A stretch of DNA of 30,279 nt from a virus. Numbering within the stretch: the stretch's first letter is position 1; every line of letters begins with the position of its first letter. Below are positions 1 to 7,015 of the stretch, one piece after another. The position numbers and the translations under genes were made by a program. The notes under the pieces are model-generated. The model was not told the DNA's origin. It was given only the letters and a program-made list of their open reading frames with translations, and ran no database searches. The stretch spans positions 1-30,279 of the IMG/VR virus record IMGVR_UViG_3300049459_000063, one strand, 5' to 3'.

Positions 1-122
1 AAGATCGGTAGTCAGTGGAATTCGCTGGGTGTCACTGGAATGAAGCTAGGAATAAAACCGTTTCAGCTCTGAGGACGTGCATGCGTCCATGGACTTGTAC
101 AGAAATCCATGGAAAAACAATT
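1..122. other. Left flank, probably host chromosome
   Basis: No gene is recognisable here. The stretch lies outside the tRNA-Gly fragment, so I infer it is host DNA or the edge of another element. It contains two copies of GTCA[G/C]TGGAAT at 11-21 and 31-41, exactly 20 bases apart. It also holds a hairpin (GGACG, loop TGCATG, CGTCC) at 73-88 and the 10-base palindrome GTCCATGGAC at 85-94. Confidence 0.5.
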
Positions 123-169
123 TGGAGCGGGTGAAGGGAATCGAACCCTCGTTATCAGCTTGGGAAGCT
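123..169 (-). repeat. Attachment core: 3' part of tRNA-Gly(CCC)
   Basis: Read on the minus strand, this is the 3' part of a tRNA-Gly with anticodon CCC. It has the anticodon loop (CTTCCCAAG), variable region, T-arm (GGTTCGATTCC) and acceptor end with encoded CCA (CCCGCTCCA). The D-arm and 5' acceptor strand are absent: beyond 169 the sequence is unrelated. A 3' tRNA fragment next to a tyrosine integrase is the classic footprint of integration into a tRNA gene. Its CCA end faces away from the prophage. The restored full tRNA gene is therefore expected at the other prophage end, outside this window. Confidence 0.85.
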
Positions 170-319
170 TTTACTAGTGCAGTCTCAGCGCGTCACAGGG
201 GATATCAATTTCTGCCTGTAGCCCAGTAGAATCGAGGCTCTCAGAGGGTGGTGTTCAATCGTGTTGTTTCAAGCGATATCACCTTAGATCTGGCCGACTG
301 TCACCAGGTACTGTCACCA
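170..319. other. Non-coding stretch between att core and integrase
   Basis: This 150-base stretch should hold the integrase promoter and possibly arm-type sites bound by the integrase N-terminal domain. I could not identify clear repeats or a convincing promoter. The integrase frame stays open back to a GTG at 248, so the untranslated part could be shorter. Confidence 0.3.
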
Positions 320-1549
320 ATGCTCACGGAAAAGCAGATTCAGGCGCTGAAGCCTCGCGAACGGGATTACGTCATGTCGGACGGGCGCACCGCCAAAGGC
401 GAAGGGGTTCTGGTGCTCAAGGTCCGCCCAAGCGGGACGAAGGAGTTTTATTTTCAGCGGCATATCTCTGGAAAAAAGAAGATGGCCAAGCTCGGTACAT
501 GGCCGGAGATGAAACTCACGATCGCCCGGGATAAGTGTCGTGAGGAAAATGGGGTGCAAGCTTCACCAGGTACATTTAAGGATCTGCTTGATCTCTATGT
601 GAAGAAGCTCGAAACCGAGGAAGCTGCATCGGCTGGTGATGTTAAGTGGTCCCTCAAGCATTACGTGAGCGACCCATTCCCCGACCTGGTCAGCAAACCC
701 GCCTCGCTCATCGGTCCGGTCCAGATCCGCAACATCATTGTGAAAATGATCGATGCCGGCATCACCACTTATTGCAATCGCGTCCGTTCTCAACTCCATG
801 CTGCGTTTCAAGTAGGGCTGGAGCAGGAGTACAACCCGCGCAGTTACCTGGCTGTTCAGGTGCGGTTCGGACTGATCAGTAACCCGGTGGCCAGTGTGCC
901 GGTCCAGGACGACTGGGAACAACCTGGTGATCGGGCTCTATCAACGGAGGAACTGGCAACACTCTGGCAGCTACTACCTGAGCATTTGAGTCTGGTGACA
1001 TCTGAGCTGCTGAAATTCCTCATCGCCTCCGGTGGCCAGCGGCCGGAGCAGGTTCTGGCAACCGAGCGGCGCCACTATCTGAACGATCATTTGATTATCC
1101 GAAACAGGAAGGGCAAGAGCGGTGGCAAGGGTATTGAGGGGGAGCGGTCACTACACGTCGTCCCGTTCAACAAGCTGATGCGTCAAGGCCTGAAAGTGAT
1201 GGATGAAATCAGTGAGTCCAGCGCTTATCCCTTTGTGGGCAAGGCCGACGGTAAGTCGCTGCACACGCAGTCGCTGTCCCGAGCTGTGACGAAGCTTTAC
1301 GGCCGACACACGAAGAAGTTCAACGGGCAATTCACCCTGCGCGACATTCGCCGGACGTGCAAAACGCTGATGGGCGTAGCAGGGCTTGATAAGGAGTTGA
1401 AAGACCGCATTCAAGGACATGCGTTTGGCGATGTGGGATCGAAACACTATGACCGTTATACCTACTTCAAAGAGAAGAAGTCCGGCCTGCAGCGTTGGTC
1501 AGTTTGGCTACAGAAGAACGTGATCACGGCGACGCTGACAAATAAGTGA
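320..1549 (+). CDS. int: Tyrosine integrase, P4 type
   Basis: This 409-residue protein catalyses site-specific recombination between phage and host attachment sites. It starts with the DUF4102-type arm-binding domain of P4-like integrases (LTEKQIQALKPRERDYVMSD, about residues 1-80). A core-binding region follows, then the catalytic domain. Visible catalytic residues are Arg241 (GGQRPEQVL), Arg344 (LRDIRRT), His367 (IQGHA) and the nucleophile Tyr377 (HYDRY). The usual HxxR box reads RDIR, so its His is replaced by Arg. I chose the ATG at 320 because family members begin with MLTEKQ; an in-frame GTG at 248 would add 24 residues with no domain match. The gene lies next to the tRNA-Gly fragment and converges on the AlpA-like gene. 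Confidence 0.93.
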   Translation: MLTEKQIQALKPRERDYVMSDGRTAKGEGVLVLKVRPSGTKEFYFQRHISGKKKMAKLGTWPEMKLTIARDKCREENGVQASPGTFKDLLDLYVKKLETEEAASAGDVKWSLKHYVSDPFPDLVSKPASLIGPVQIRNIIVKMIDAGITTYCNRVRSQLHAAFQVGLEQEYNPRSYLAVQVRFGLISNPVASVPVQDDWEQPGDRALSTEELATLWQLLPEHLSLVTSELLKFLIASGGQRPEQVLATERRHYLNDHLIIRNRKGKSGGKGIEGERSLHVVPFNKLMRQGLKVMDEISESSAYPFVGKADGKSLHTQSLSRAVTKLYGRHTKKFNGQFTLRDIRRTCKTLMGVAGLDKELKDRIQGHAFGDVGSKHYDRYTYFKEKKSGLQRWSVWLQKNVITATLTNK

Positions 1550-1567
1550 GGCCGCTTACGCGGCCTC
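1548..1567. terminator. Hairpin between convergent int and alpA-like genes
   Basis: GAGGCCGC, loop TTAC, GCGGCCTC forms a perfect 8-bp GC-rich stem that overlaps the last bases of both convergent genes. On the plus strand it is followed by GGTTGGTTT, so a weak bidirectional terminator is plausible, but there is no clean T-run. Confidence 0.5.
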
Positions 1568-1759
1568 GGTTGGTTTCCATGCTGCAGGGTTTTCTTGCCA
1601 GGCCACGATTGCAGACTCGCGCCATCCGACTCGGCCAGGTGATATCGATACCGGGCGTGGGAACCGCCCGCTTTTCATTGCCCGCCATAGCGTTGCGTGT
1701 GACAGGGATGTAACGGCGATAACGTCCCGTTCTCTCATAAATCGATCCAGCTTGCTCAC
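1556..1759 (-). CDS. alpA: AlpA-family HTH regulator, candidate excisionase
   Basis: This is a 67-residue winged-helix DNA-binding protein of the AlpA/MerR-like excisionase type. The sequence VTSLSHATLWRAMKSGRFPR carries the typical HTH: a Ser-rich turn, then a WR...G.FP stretch before the wing. In P4-like elements such proteins control integrase transcription or act as excisionase, and its place directly against int supports one of those roles here. It starts at GTG 1759, preceded by GGGGAG at a good distance. It is the last gene of the leftward early block. No P2 Cox homologue is otherwise visible, so this is the best excisionase candidate; the Cro-like protein at 7878 is an alternative. 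Confidence 0.8.
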   Translation of the reverse strand: MSKLDRFMRERDVIAVTSLSHATLWRAMKSGRFPRPVSISPGRVGWRESAIVAWQENPAAWKPTEAA

Positions 1760-1813
1760 CGTTGACTATCTCCCCTACAGTTCTGGTAAAGGTCTTCCCA
1801 TTCACTAAAACGG

Positions 1814-2011
1814 TCAACGGACATAGCGACGTCCCTTTGCGAGCCTGGCTGCGAGTTTTTCAGCCATCAGATCGGCCCATTCCTCCGCTTTGCGTCGTTG
1901 CCGGATACGGCTGCAGGTTTGATGTCTTGGTATCGAGCGCGCCTTCCCGCATAAATCGCAGATGCTCGGCAGATCAAGCCGGTGACTTGCCATGGTTGGG
2001 CGTTCACGCAT
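1814..2011 (-). CDS. Small CxxC protein, unknown
   Basis: This 65-residue basic protein has one CDLCGK motif near residue 18, a later Cys (about residue 33) and a charged, probably helical C-terminus (AEEWADLMAEKLAARLAKG). The spacing does not match a family I can name. The start at 2011 is supported by GGAGGGGG directly upstream, and it overlaps the end of the upstream gene by 8 bases, which suggests coupled translation. It is probably a DNA- or RNA-associated accessory protein of the early block, but that is only inference from the Cys pair and charge. Confidence 0.65.
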   Translation of the reverse strand: MRERPTMASHRLDLPSICDLCGKARSIPRHQTCSRIRQRRKAEEWADLMAEKLAARLAKGRRYVR

Positions 2012-2567
2012 TTGCCCCCTCCCGGGTCGAGAACTCGACTAGCCATTGACGTGCGCCGCCCTCTGCGACCTCGCCGTTGCGGTCGCCATTGTTGGTGCAG
2101 TACAAGGTGTGGGCTATTAAAACTTCGATCGCTCCAAGTTTGTGGAACCAGTTTGCAACGGCAGTTGAGTCGCTGAATGAGGCGTCCCATATGTACAGCG
2201 CTGCTGTCCAGATGTTGCCGTTGCGCCAGATGGCCGCACACTCGCCCAGGGCGCCGGCCTTCGGGCAATCACCGCCGGTCATGAGCTTCTGAATTTGTTC
2301 GCAGGTGATCGGTAATGGTGTCTGATCGATTTGTAGCTGTTCGGCCAGCAGAGCTTCAATTTCCTTGAGCCGCTCCTGTGCCTCTGTGACATAAGATGGG
2401 TCGAAGCCGTTGGGTACGCGGGGGCGACAGCCGGCCAGCCAGATGACTTTCTGACAGGCGTCCAGGTCGCGGTGGATCTTCTTCAACTGCTCGACGGACA
2501 CGAGACGCAGGTCTACGGCTGGCGTGGTAGCCTTTCCGGCGCTGACTTCTTGGGGGGTCACTTGCAT
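2004..2567 (-). CDS. Hypothetical early protein, 187 aa
   Basis: I do not recognise this protein. An N-terminal helical part (VSVEQLKKIHRDLDACQKVI, then a Glu/Leu-rich segment around residues 60-80) precedes a C-terminal half with several Cys and Trp residues (GGDCPKAGALGECAAIW, later ANWFHKLGAIEVL). It has no signal peptide or membrane segment. The start is well defined by GAAGGAGAAGCACC before the ATG at 2567. A hairpin with a CTGCAA loop lies just upstream (2591-2620). Confidence 0.7.
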   Translation of the reverse strand: MQVTPQEVSAGKATTPAVDLRLVSVEQLKKIHRDLDACQKVIWLAGCRPRVPNGFDPSYVTEAQERLKEIEALLAEQLQIDQTPLPITCEQIQKLMTGGDCPKAGALGECAAIWRNGNIWTAALYIWDASFSDSTAVANWFHKLGAIEVLIAHTLYCTNNGDRNGEVAEGGARQWLVEFSTREGANA

Positions 2568-2590
2568 GGTGCTTCTCCTTCGGGTTGGTA

Positions 2591-2620
2591 GGTGCCGAGA
2601 GGTTGCAGCCCCTCGGCACC
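2591..2620 (-). promoter_or_regulatory. Intergenic hairpin 1 with CTGCAA loop
   Basis: On the minus strand the arms GGTGCCGAGGGG and CCTCTCGGCACC flank the loop CTGCAA. The tenth pair is G-U in minus-strand RNA but would be A-C in plus-strand RNA, so the full stem exists only in the transcript of the early genes. It lies 23 bases upstream of the ATG at 2567. Plus-strand T's follow at 2624-2628, so a plus-strand terminator is a possible but less fitting reading. Two related hairpins lie at 2794 and 3521. Confidence 0.6.
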
Positions 2621-2635
2621 GACTTTTTCAGATCC

Positions 2636-2773
2636 TTAGCTGAGGATCCAGATCATCAAATCCGGCACCCGGACCGCGACGATGGCAATCAACGCCACCG
2701 TCACTACTGCCCCGGTCAATTGCCCGAGCAGGGCGCCGCGTTCGGTTTGTTCAAGCTGCTCTACGTCTCGCAT
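2636..2773 (-). CDS. Small single-span membrane protein, 45 aa
   Basis: This small protein begins MRDVEQLEQTERGALLGQL and continues into one hydrophobic segment (about residues 21-45, GAVVTVALIAIVAV then VPDLMIWILS). A short acidic cytoplasmic N-terminus with a single membrane helix is the likely form. The start is preceded by a strong ribosome site (AAAGGAGAGAACC) that is identical to the one of the P-loop gene at 3497. The function is unknown. Small inner-membrane early phage proteins sometimes act in superinfection exclusion, but nothing here proves that. Confidence 0.7.
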   Translation of the reverse strand: MRDVEQLEQTERGALLGQLTGAVVTVALIAIVAVRVPDLMIWILS

Positions 2774-2793
2774 GGTTCTCTCCTTTCAAAATT

Positions 2794-2810
2794 GCCGATT
2801 GCAGACCGGC
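2794..2810 (-). promoter_or_regulatory. Intergenic hairpin 2 with CTGCA loop
   Basis: On the minus strand GCCGGT and ATCGGC form a 6-bp stem around CTGCA. The fifth pair is G-U in minus RNA and would be A-C in plus RNA. It follows the TAA of the upstream gene immediately and lies 20 bases upstream of the ATG at 2773. See hairpins 1 and 3. Confidence 0.55.
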
Positions 2811-2811
2811 G

Positions 2812-3195
2812 TTAGCTGAGGCGGTATTGCTTACCGTCCTCGACCACATAGAAATTCACGTCGCGCAGGCGATAAACGCCACCTGGTCCACCGTGCACAA
2901 CGAAGTCGTCATAGGGCGCTTTGTCGACTCGGACCGGGAAAAGCTTGTCTGTCTGGTGGGCGTATTCGCTGCTCTTTTTGAGATGTGCATACAGCTGCTG
3001 CCCCACTGGGCGGCAGCCATCAGGGCCGTGCGCCGCTTCGAAGCCTAGAAACGCGGCGCGGGTTTCAATATTCAGGAATTCGGTACTAGCGCCGGAGAGG
3101 TCCCGGGACAGGTCATAACCGCGCGGCTTTGCCCAATCCTCGAAGGCAAACAGCAGTTCCAAGTTTTCGAGATTCTTCGTAGGTGCTTCAGACAT
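2812..3195 (-). CDS. Hypothetical early protein, 127 aa
   Basis: I do not recognise this protein. It is soluble, mixed alpha/beta by appearance, and starts MSEAPTKNLENLELLFAFED. Its C-terminus is rich in aromatic and charged residues (VYRLRDVNFYVVEDGKQYRL) and could be a small beta-rich domain. I chose the ATG at 3195 because AAAGGAGACCCTC precedes it and because longer in-frame starts would run into the upstream P-loop gene. Its spacing of 11 bases from that gene suggests one transcript and possibly a related job. Confidence 0.7.
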   Translation of the reverse strand: MSEAPTKNLENLELLFAFEDWAKPRGYDLSRDLSGASTEFLNIETRAAFLGFEAAHGPDGCRPVGQQLYAHLKKSSEYAHQTDKLFPVRVDKAPYDDFVVHGGPGGVYRLRDVNFYVVEDGKQYRLS

Positions 3196-3206
3196 GAGGG
3201 TCTCCT

Positions 3207-3497
3207 TTAAGCCTGACGCACCAGGTGAATGACAACATCCGCAAACTGCCCATCTCGGTCTATTCTCGCTTTCCAATGGTTGATCGCGTCGATTTGCTCC
3301 TGGCTGCAGTCGTCGACCAATACAGTCAGGCATCGGCCGAGTTGCTGGGCGATCGAGCGCACAAGAGCTTGAGTGGTGGCCGCTGGACCGCTGATGACCA
3401 AAGGGTGGAAACCCTGCTGTTCCAGCTCGGACTGAATCGATCGCAGCTTTGTGGTCTTGCCTGAGGCCATGGGGCCGGTTATGAGTTTGATTTGCAT
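3207..3497 (-). CDS. Small P-loop NTPase-like protein
   Basis: This 96-residue protein has a clear Walker A motif (GPMASGKTTK, residues 8-17) and a hydrophobic strand ending in two acids (CLTVLVDD, about residues 56-63) that fits Walker B. At this length it is only the core of a P-loop fold, with no obvious sensor or arginine finger. It sits directly downstream of the large replication protein, so a role as ATPase partner in phage DNA replication, or as a regulator of it, is a reasonable inference. The start is fixed by AAAGGAGAGAACC before the ATG. Confidence 0.75.
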   Translation of the reverse strand: MQIKLITGPMASGKTTKLRSIQSELEQQGFHPLVISGPAATTQALVRSIAQQLGRCLTVLVDDCSQEQIDAINHWKARIDRDGQFADVVIHLVRQA

Positions 3498-3520
3498 GGT
3501 TCTCTCCTTTCAGGGGTGTA

Positions 3521-3541
3521 GCGTGGGTTGCAGCCCTACGC
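3521..3541 (-). promoter_or_regulatory. Intergenic hairpin 3 with CTGCAA loop
   Basis: On the minus strand GCGT(A)GGG and CCCACGC pair with one bulged A around the loop CTGCAA. The TAG stop codon of the replication gene lies in the 5' arm. The hairpin ends 23 bases before the ATG at 3497, and the following leader TGAAAGGAGAGAACC is the same as that before the 2773 start. Confidence 0.55.
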
Positions 3542-6340
3542 CTGGAACATCCAGCATTTGACGGTGGGTGACTTGGTGATCGTGTTGTTATGGCGTGTGG
3601 CCTGATGGGCGCGAACTGCGCTGTCGACAGCCTTGTTCGATTCCAGGAATTTGCGGCAGCGGGATTCCTTCAGGCGATCGCGCAGCTCGCTGACGTCGGC
3701 CAGCTTCTGCCGGTGTTCTGTGGCGCGCTCGACGAACTCGTTGAGGTTGATGGCGATGACGTTGTCTTTTTTGCTGTGGTTGACCACTGGGCCATCGACG
3801 TCGAGGCCTTGGAGGTAGTCGTAGACTTCCCAGAATTCAGCGACGACAGGGTGGTCTGCGCTGATCGAGCTTTGGCGCTCGATCGCCATTGAAACGATGC
3901 AACGCTGGGTGGCGCTGATCTGGGCGTCACTCAGCGGTATCAGTGAGCGAATGCAGTCGACCAGGCCGAGCAGTTGGGCGTGGTTTTTAACGATACGTTC
4001 GACGCGGATATACCCTCTCAGCTGATTGCCGCAGTGTTGGCATGCGGCCTTTTCGTTGTTGGCTGGGTACTCGGTATCGCAACTAATGCAATGAGTGTGC
4101 AGCCGACGAAGGCGAGCCTCATGAGCCGAAATTTTGTCGGCAAGCGTTGCCATGACGTCGCCTTCACTCTTCACCGCCTGCAGCAGGAAGTGGCTGAGCT
4201 TGGAGCCATCTAAGGCTGTCAGGCGATCAGCCGCGGCTCGGCTCTCTGGTGTCACGTTGGGTCGCACGAAATGCAACTTCACAATCCGCGTCATGATGGC
4301 TTCGGAAGCAATCACAGGCGCGTTCTGGCTGATGGCGATCGTGCCTCGGAACGGAGGCTCGTAGGTTTCGTTGCCGGCGGTTTTAACGCCCTTTGTTGCC
4401 AAGGTGCCGCCACCGAAATAATCCTTCAGTTCGTCCCATTCGAAGTTCTTCGCGTGAGATTTGTCGTCACCGCTCCGATCCGACTCAAGTAGCACCACCG
4501 GCATGCCGGACACCTGGCCCATCAAGCGACTGCGGCCAGCCTTGGTGGATTTCGACGGGTCAAACCCTTCATAGCCGGCGCGGCCGAGCAGCTTCCACAG
4601 CAGGTTAAGCAGGGTGGTTTTACCGGCACCGGCCTCACCGGTGGCTTCCAGGAAGGGAAAGGATTGGTAGCGAGCACGGATCTGCTCGGCGAATAGTGAG
4701 CCGAACCAGAAGGTCAGCGCGACAACGCCCTGGGCGCCGAAGCAGGTCCAGAGCAATTTCGCCCACTCGTCGCTGTATTCCTTCGGGTCGCGCTGAATCC
4801 GCACCGGCACCGCGCGTTGAAGGGTTTTCAGGCGTAGCTTGCCAAACTCGAAGAACTCTTCGTCGTTAACCTCGACCACCTGGCCATCCTTCACGGCCAG
4901 GTCGCCGTACACGTAGCAGGCGTATTCCTTGCTGTACCCGACGAAGTCGATCGTCTGGACCGTTTTGATCGCAAACAATTGGTCCTTCATGATCTTGTCG
5001 AGCTGCTGGCCGCTGCCTGTGAACACTGCACCGGCTGCCATGCCGAGCAGGCGCTTCTTGAATTCGCTCGCTGCGGCTACCTGGCCTCCGGTGAAGGTGT
5101 TTTTTACCGAACCGCCGTCGTGCGGAAAATCGACACGGAAGAAGTACCAGGACTCGTCAGTGATCTCATTACGCTGGAAGTACAGCGCCTGGGGGTAGCA
5201 GTTGGCGATCTCGACCACGCAGCCCGACATGCGCAACGCTTTCTCACGCATGGCTTTGTTGTTCAGCTGCTGCTCTTCGTGGTTTTCGCTCGTTTCCAGC
5301 GCCTGCATGGCGTTGTTGAATTTGCTGATGTCCAGCTTCCACCAGTAAAGACGGGACTCAAACCCGAAGTGGAACTCCTCGCGCTCGCGCCAGTTGTACA
5401 TCAGCAGCGCTTTTTCAGACGCGCTCTCGGCTATAAGCAGGGCACCGTGGTGGCGGGCCTCGTCGAGGTCCGCTTCTGTGCGCTTGCGGCGATCGTCTTC
5501 ATCACTGATGAAGACCCAGCGCAGATGCAGGTCGTTCCAGTCAACCTTTCGCGCATCGCGTTGCGGAATCTGAGCCGCAGTGCATTCAAAGCCCAGAGCC
5601 CGGGCCATGGCGACCCATTTGCGGGTGTACCGGTGTGCGCCAGGCTCGTTGTCCAGTGCCCACACCAGTCTCGGCAGATTGCCTGCTCGATCGACGGCGA
5701 GTGCTTTCAGCGAGGCCTCGGGAAATGCATTTGACGACATTGCCGCGACCGCATCGATCGCGCTGTGCTCGAGGGCGATCGCATCAAAAATGCCTTCGAC
5801 GATCCACAGTTCTTTGGTCTGTGACAGGTCGATATTCGGCGAGCACCACCAATAGCCTTTGTACGACGCCCCTGGTTTGAATCGGGCTTTCTTCTTGCCG
5901 AAGCGCTGAGGCTGGTCAATCAGGCGCTCCCAGTAGCCGCCGCGCTCCAGAGGAAAACGGACCGTTGCTGACCCGATGTTCAGGTCGCGGTCAAAGTAGT
6001 TTTCCTGGGTGAACAGTCCGGCGACCAGCTCGATCTTGAAGCCCCGGGCGAACTCCATATAAGCGCGGGCGCTTGCTGTCGGTTGATCGTCCGTGGCCGG
6101 CGCACGTTTGCTCCAATCGTCAAACAGATCCGCGTACAGCTCTTTGACATGCCACTGCTGACCGCATTTGCTCTCACGGCCGCACTTGATGAACCACGGG
6201 TTTTCGAAGCTCGAATACAGTTCCTTCTTAGAGCAGGCAGGGCAGGTGCCACCGCGCATGAAGTCGGTGCCTGTGCGATGTCGAAGGCCATAGTCGTTTT
6301 CGAGTCGGGTTAGTACATCGCCCCGCATTTGCTGTTCCAT
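3536..6340 (-). CDS. Zn-ribbon/toprim primase fused to ATPase (replication protein)
   Basis: A 934-residue replication protein with primase and helicase-like parts in one chain. Domains in order (numbered from the GTG at 6346, two residues earlier): N-terminal zinc ribbon with Cys35, Cys38, Cys55 and Cys61; a toprim domain with the acidic motif IVEGIFDAIAL near 182-192 and WALDNE near 229-234; a long middle region; Walker A GEAGAGKTT at 570-578; Walker B-like VVLLESD near 617-623; and a second zinc ribbon, CISC at 753-756 with CQHC at 769-772. It likely unwinds and primes phage DNA. It stands where P2 would have gene A, but it is not a rolling-circle nickase, so the replication mode probably differs. 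I chose the ATG at 6340 because GCAGG lies 8 bases before it. Confidence 0.85.
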   Translation of the reverse strand: MEQQMRGDVLTRLENDYGLRHRTGTDFMRGGTCPACSKKELYSSFENPWFIKCGRESKCGQQWHVKELYADLFDDWSKRAPATDDQPTASARAYMEFARGFKIELVAGLFTQENYFDRDLNIGSATVRFPLERGGYWERLIDQPQRFGKKKARFKPGASYKGYWWCSPNIDLSQTKELWIVEGIFDAIALEHSAIDAVAAMSSNAFPEASLKALAVDRAGNLPRLVWALDNEPGAHRYTRKWVAMARALGFECTAAQIPQRDARKVDWNDLHLRWVFISDEDDRRKRTEADLDEARHHGALLIAESASEKALLMYNWREREEFHFGFESRLYWWKLDISKFNNAMQALETSENHEEQQLNNKAMREKALRMSGCVVEIANCYPQALYFQRNEITDESWYFFRVDFPHDGGSVKNTFTGGQVAAASEFKKRLLGMAAGAVFTGSGQQLDKIMKDQLFAIKTVQTIDFVGYSKEYACYVYGDLAVKDGQVVEVNDEEFFEFGKLRLKTLQRAVPVRIQRDPKEYSDEWAKLLWTCFGAQGVVALTFWFGSLFAEQIRARYQSFPFLEATGEAGAGKTTLLNLLWKLLGRAGYEGFDPSKSTKAGRSRLMGQVSGMPVVLLESDRSGDDKSHAKNFEWDELKDYFGGGTLATKGVKTAGNETYEPPFRGTIAISQNAPVIASEAIMTRIVKLHFVRPNVTPESRAAADRLTALDGSKLSHFLLQAVKSEGDVMATLADKISAHEARLRRLHTHCISCDTEYPANNEKAACQHCGNQLRGYIRVERIVKNHAQLLGLVDCIRSLIPLSDAQISATQRCIVSMAIERQSSISADHPVVAEFWEVYDYLQGLDVDGPVVNHSKKDNVIAINLNEFVERATEHRQKLADVSELRDRLKESRCRKFLESNKAVDSAVRAHQATRHNNTITKSPTVKCWMFQA

Positions 6341-6342
6341 CT

Positions 6343-6576
6343 TCACGCCTGCTTTCTGATGGCGACCTGAAGGGCGCCGAGAGTTGTTTTTTGAGCCGCC
6401 AAGGCGGGGTAGGCAGACAGAATTGCGCCGGTCCGCAAGCCATCAGGGATGCGTCGAAACTCATCCGAGTACCAATGCTCCTGAATGCCCATCCGAAGGC
6501 GCTTACGCAGCTCCTGGTGCAGGGCTTCAGCGAGGTTCTTGCTAAGGTCCATTCGGATGGAAAGTGCTGTATTCAT
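6343..6576 (-). CDS. Hypothetical early protein, 77 aa
   Basis: I do not recognise this protein. It is a basic, mostly helical 77-residue product (MNTALSIRMDLSKNLAEALH, then RKRLRMGIQEHWYSDEFRRI). Its end is within a few bases of the start of the replication protein, and it overlaps that gene if the upstream GTG at 6346 is used. Translation of the two is therefore likely coupled. A small accessory or loading factor for the replication protein would fit the position, but no motif shows this. Confidence 0.65.
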   Translation of the reverse strand: MNTALSIRMDLSKNLAEALHQELRKRLRMGIQEHWYSDEFRRIPDGLRTGAILSAYPALAAQKTTLGALQVAIRKQA

Positions 6577-6640
6577 GGCTTTTTCCCTGATTTCGGGCGC
6601 AACTTGCCCAAACCCACTCGCGAAAGGTGGTGCTATTCGG

Positions 6641-7015
6641 TTAGTTGAAAGGGGCTGTCGGTTGAGGCTCGGTAGCGTCGACCAGGTGTTTGAATATCAA
6701 CACGACGGGAATGGCGAAGGACTTGCCGCTGTCTGGGTCTGTGAGCATCGCCACGGACGCACTGCTGTTCTTTAGGTCGAGGTGGGGCTGTCCACCATCG
6801 GAATGCAATTCGGCGTATGCCAAGCCCGTCAAAGTCTCGGCAAGGTAGACAGGTACTTCCAATGTTGCTTGCAGGTACGTGACGGTGCGGTTGAAGAGCT
6901 GCTGGTCATTTCCCAGGTGTTCAGCCTGGTGGCGTTGCATGTAGCAATGCGCGGCGCTCTGCATGGCGGCGCGGTACTCGCGTTCGGGGTTTTGCGCATT
7001 GGTCATCATGTTCAT
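6641..7015 (-). CDS. Hypothetical early protein, 124 aa
   Basis: I do not recognise this protein. The N-terminal half is helical (REYRAAMQSAAHCYMQRHQA), and the C-terminal half contains a likely beta-rich segment (ASVAMLTDPDSGKSFAIPVV). No membrane segment or signal is seen. It overlaps the end of the Ogr-like gene by one base, so it is translated from the same transcript. Its job is unknown. A 64-base gap separates it from the next gene downstream (6576); it contains a short GGGC...GCCC hairpin. Confidence 0.65.
   Translation of the reverse strand: MNMMTNAQNPEREYRAAMQSAAHCYMQRHQAEHLGNDQQLFNRTVTYLQATLEVPVYLAETLTGLAYAELHSDGGQPHLDLKNSSASVAMLTDPDSGKSFAIPVVLIFKHLVDATEPQPTAPFN

Noticed and set aside
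248-319. N-terminal extension of the integrase from GTG 248
   Set aside because: The extra 24 residues lack domain similarity, and family members start at MLTEKQ (320). Not fully excluded.
1524-1817. 97-codon minus frame overlapping the AlpA-like gene
   Set aside because: The shorter frame in another phase carries the AlpA HTH; this one has no motif.
2591-2628. Hairpin plus T-run read as a plus-strand terminator
   Set aside because: No plus-strand gene ends nearby, and the stem is complete only in minus-strand RNA.
4979-5734. 251-codon plus-strand frame within the replication gene
   Set aside because: It is the reverse of well-supported coding sequence with no own signals.
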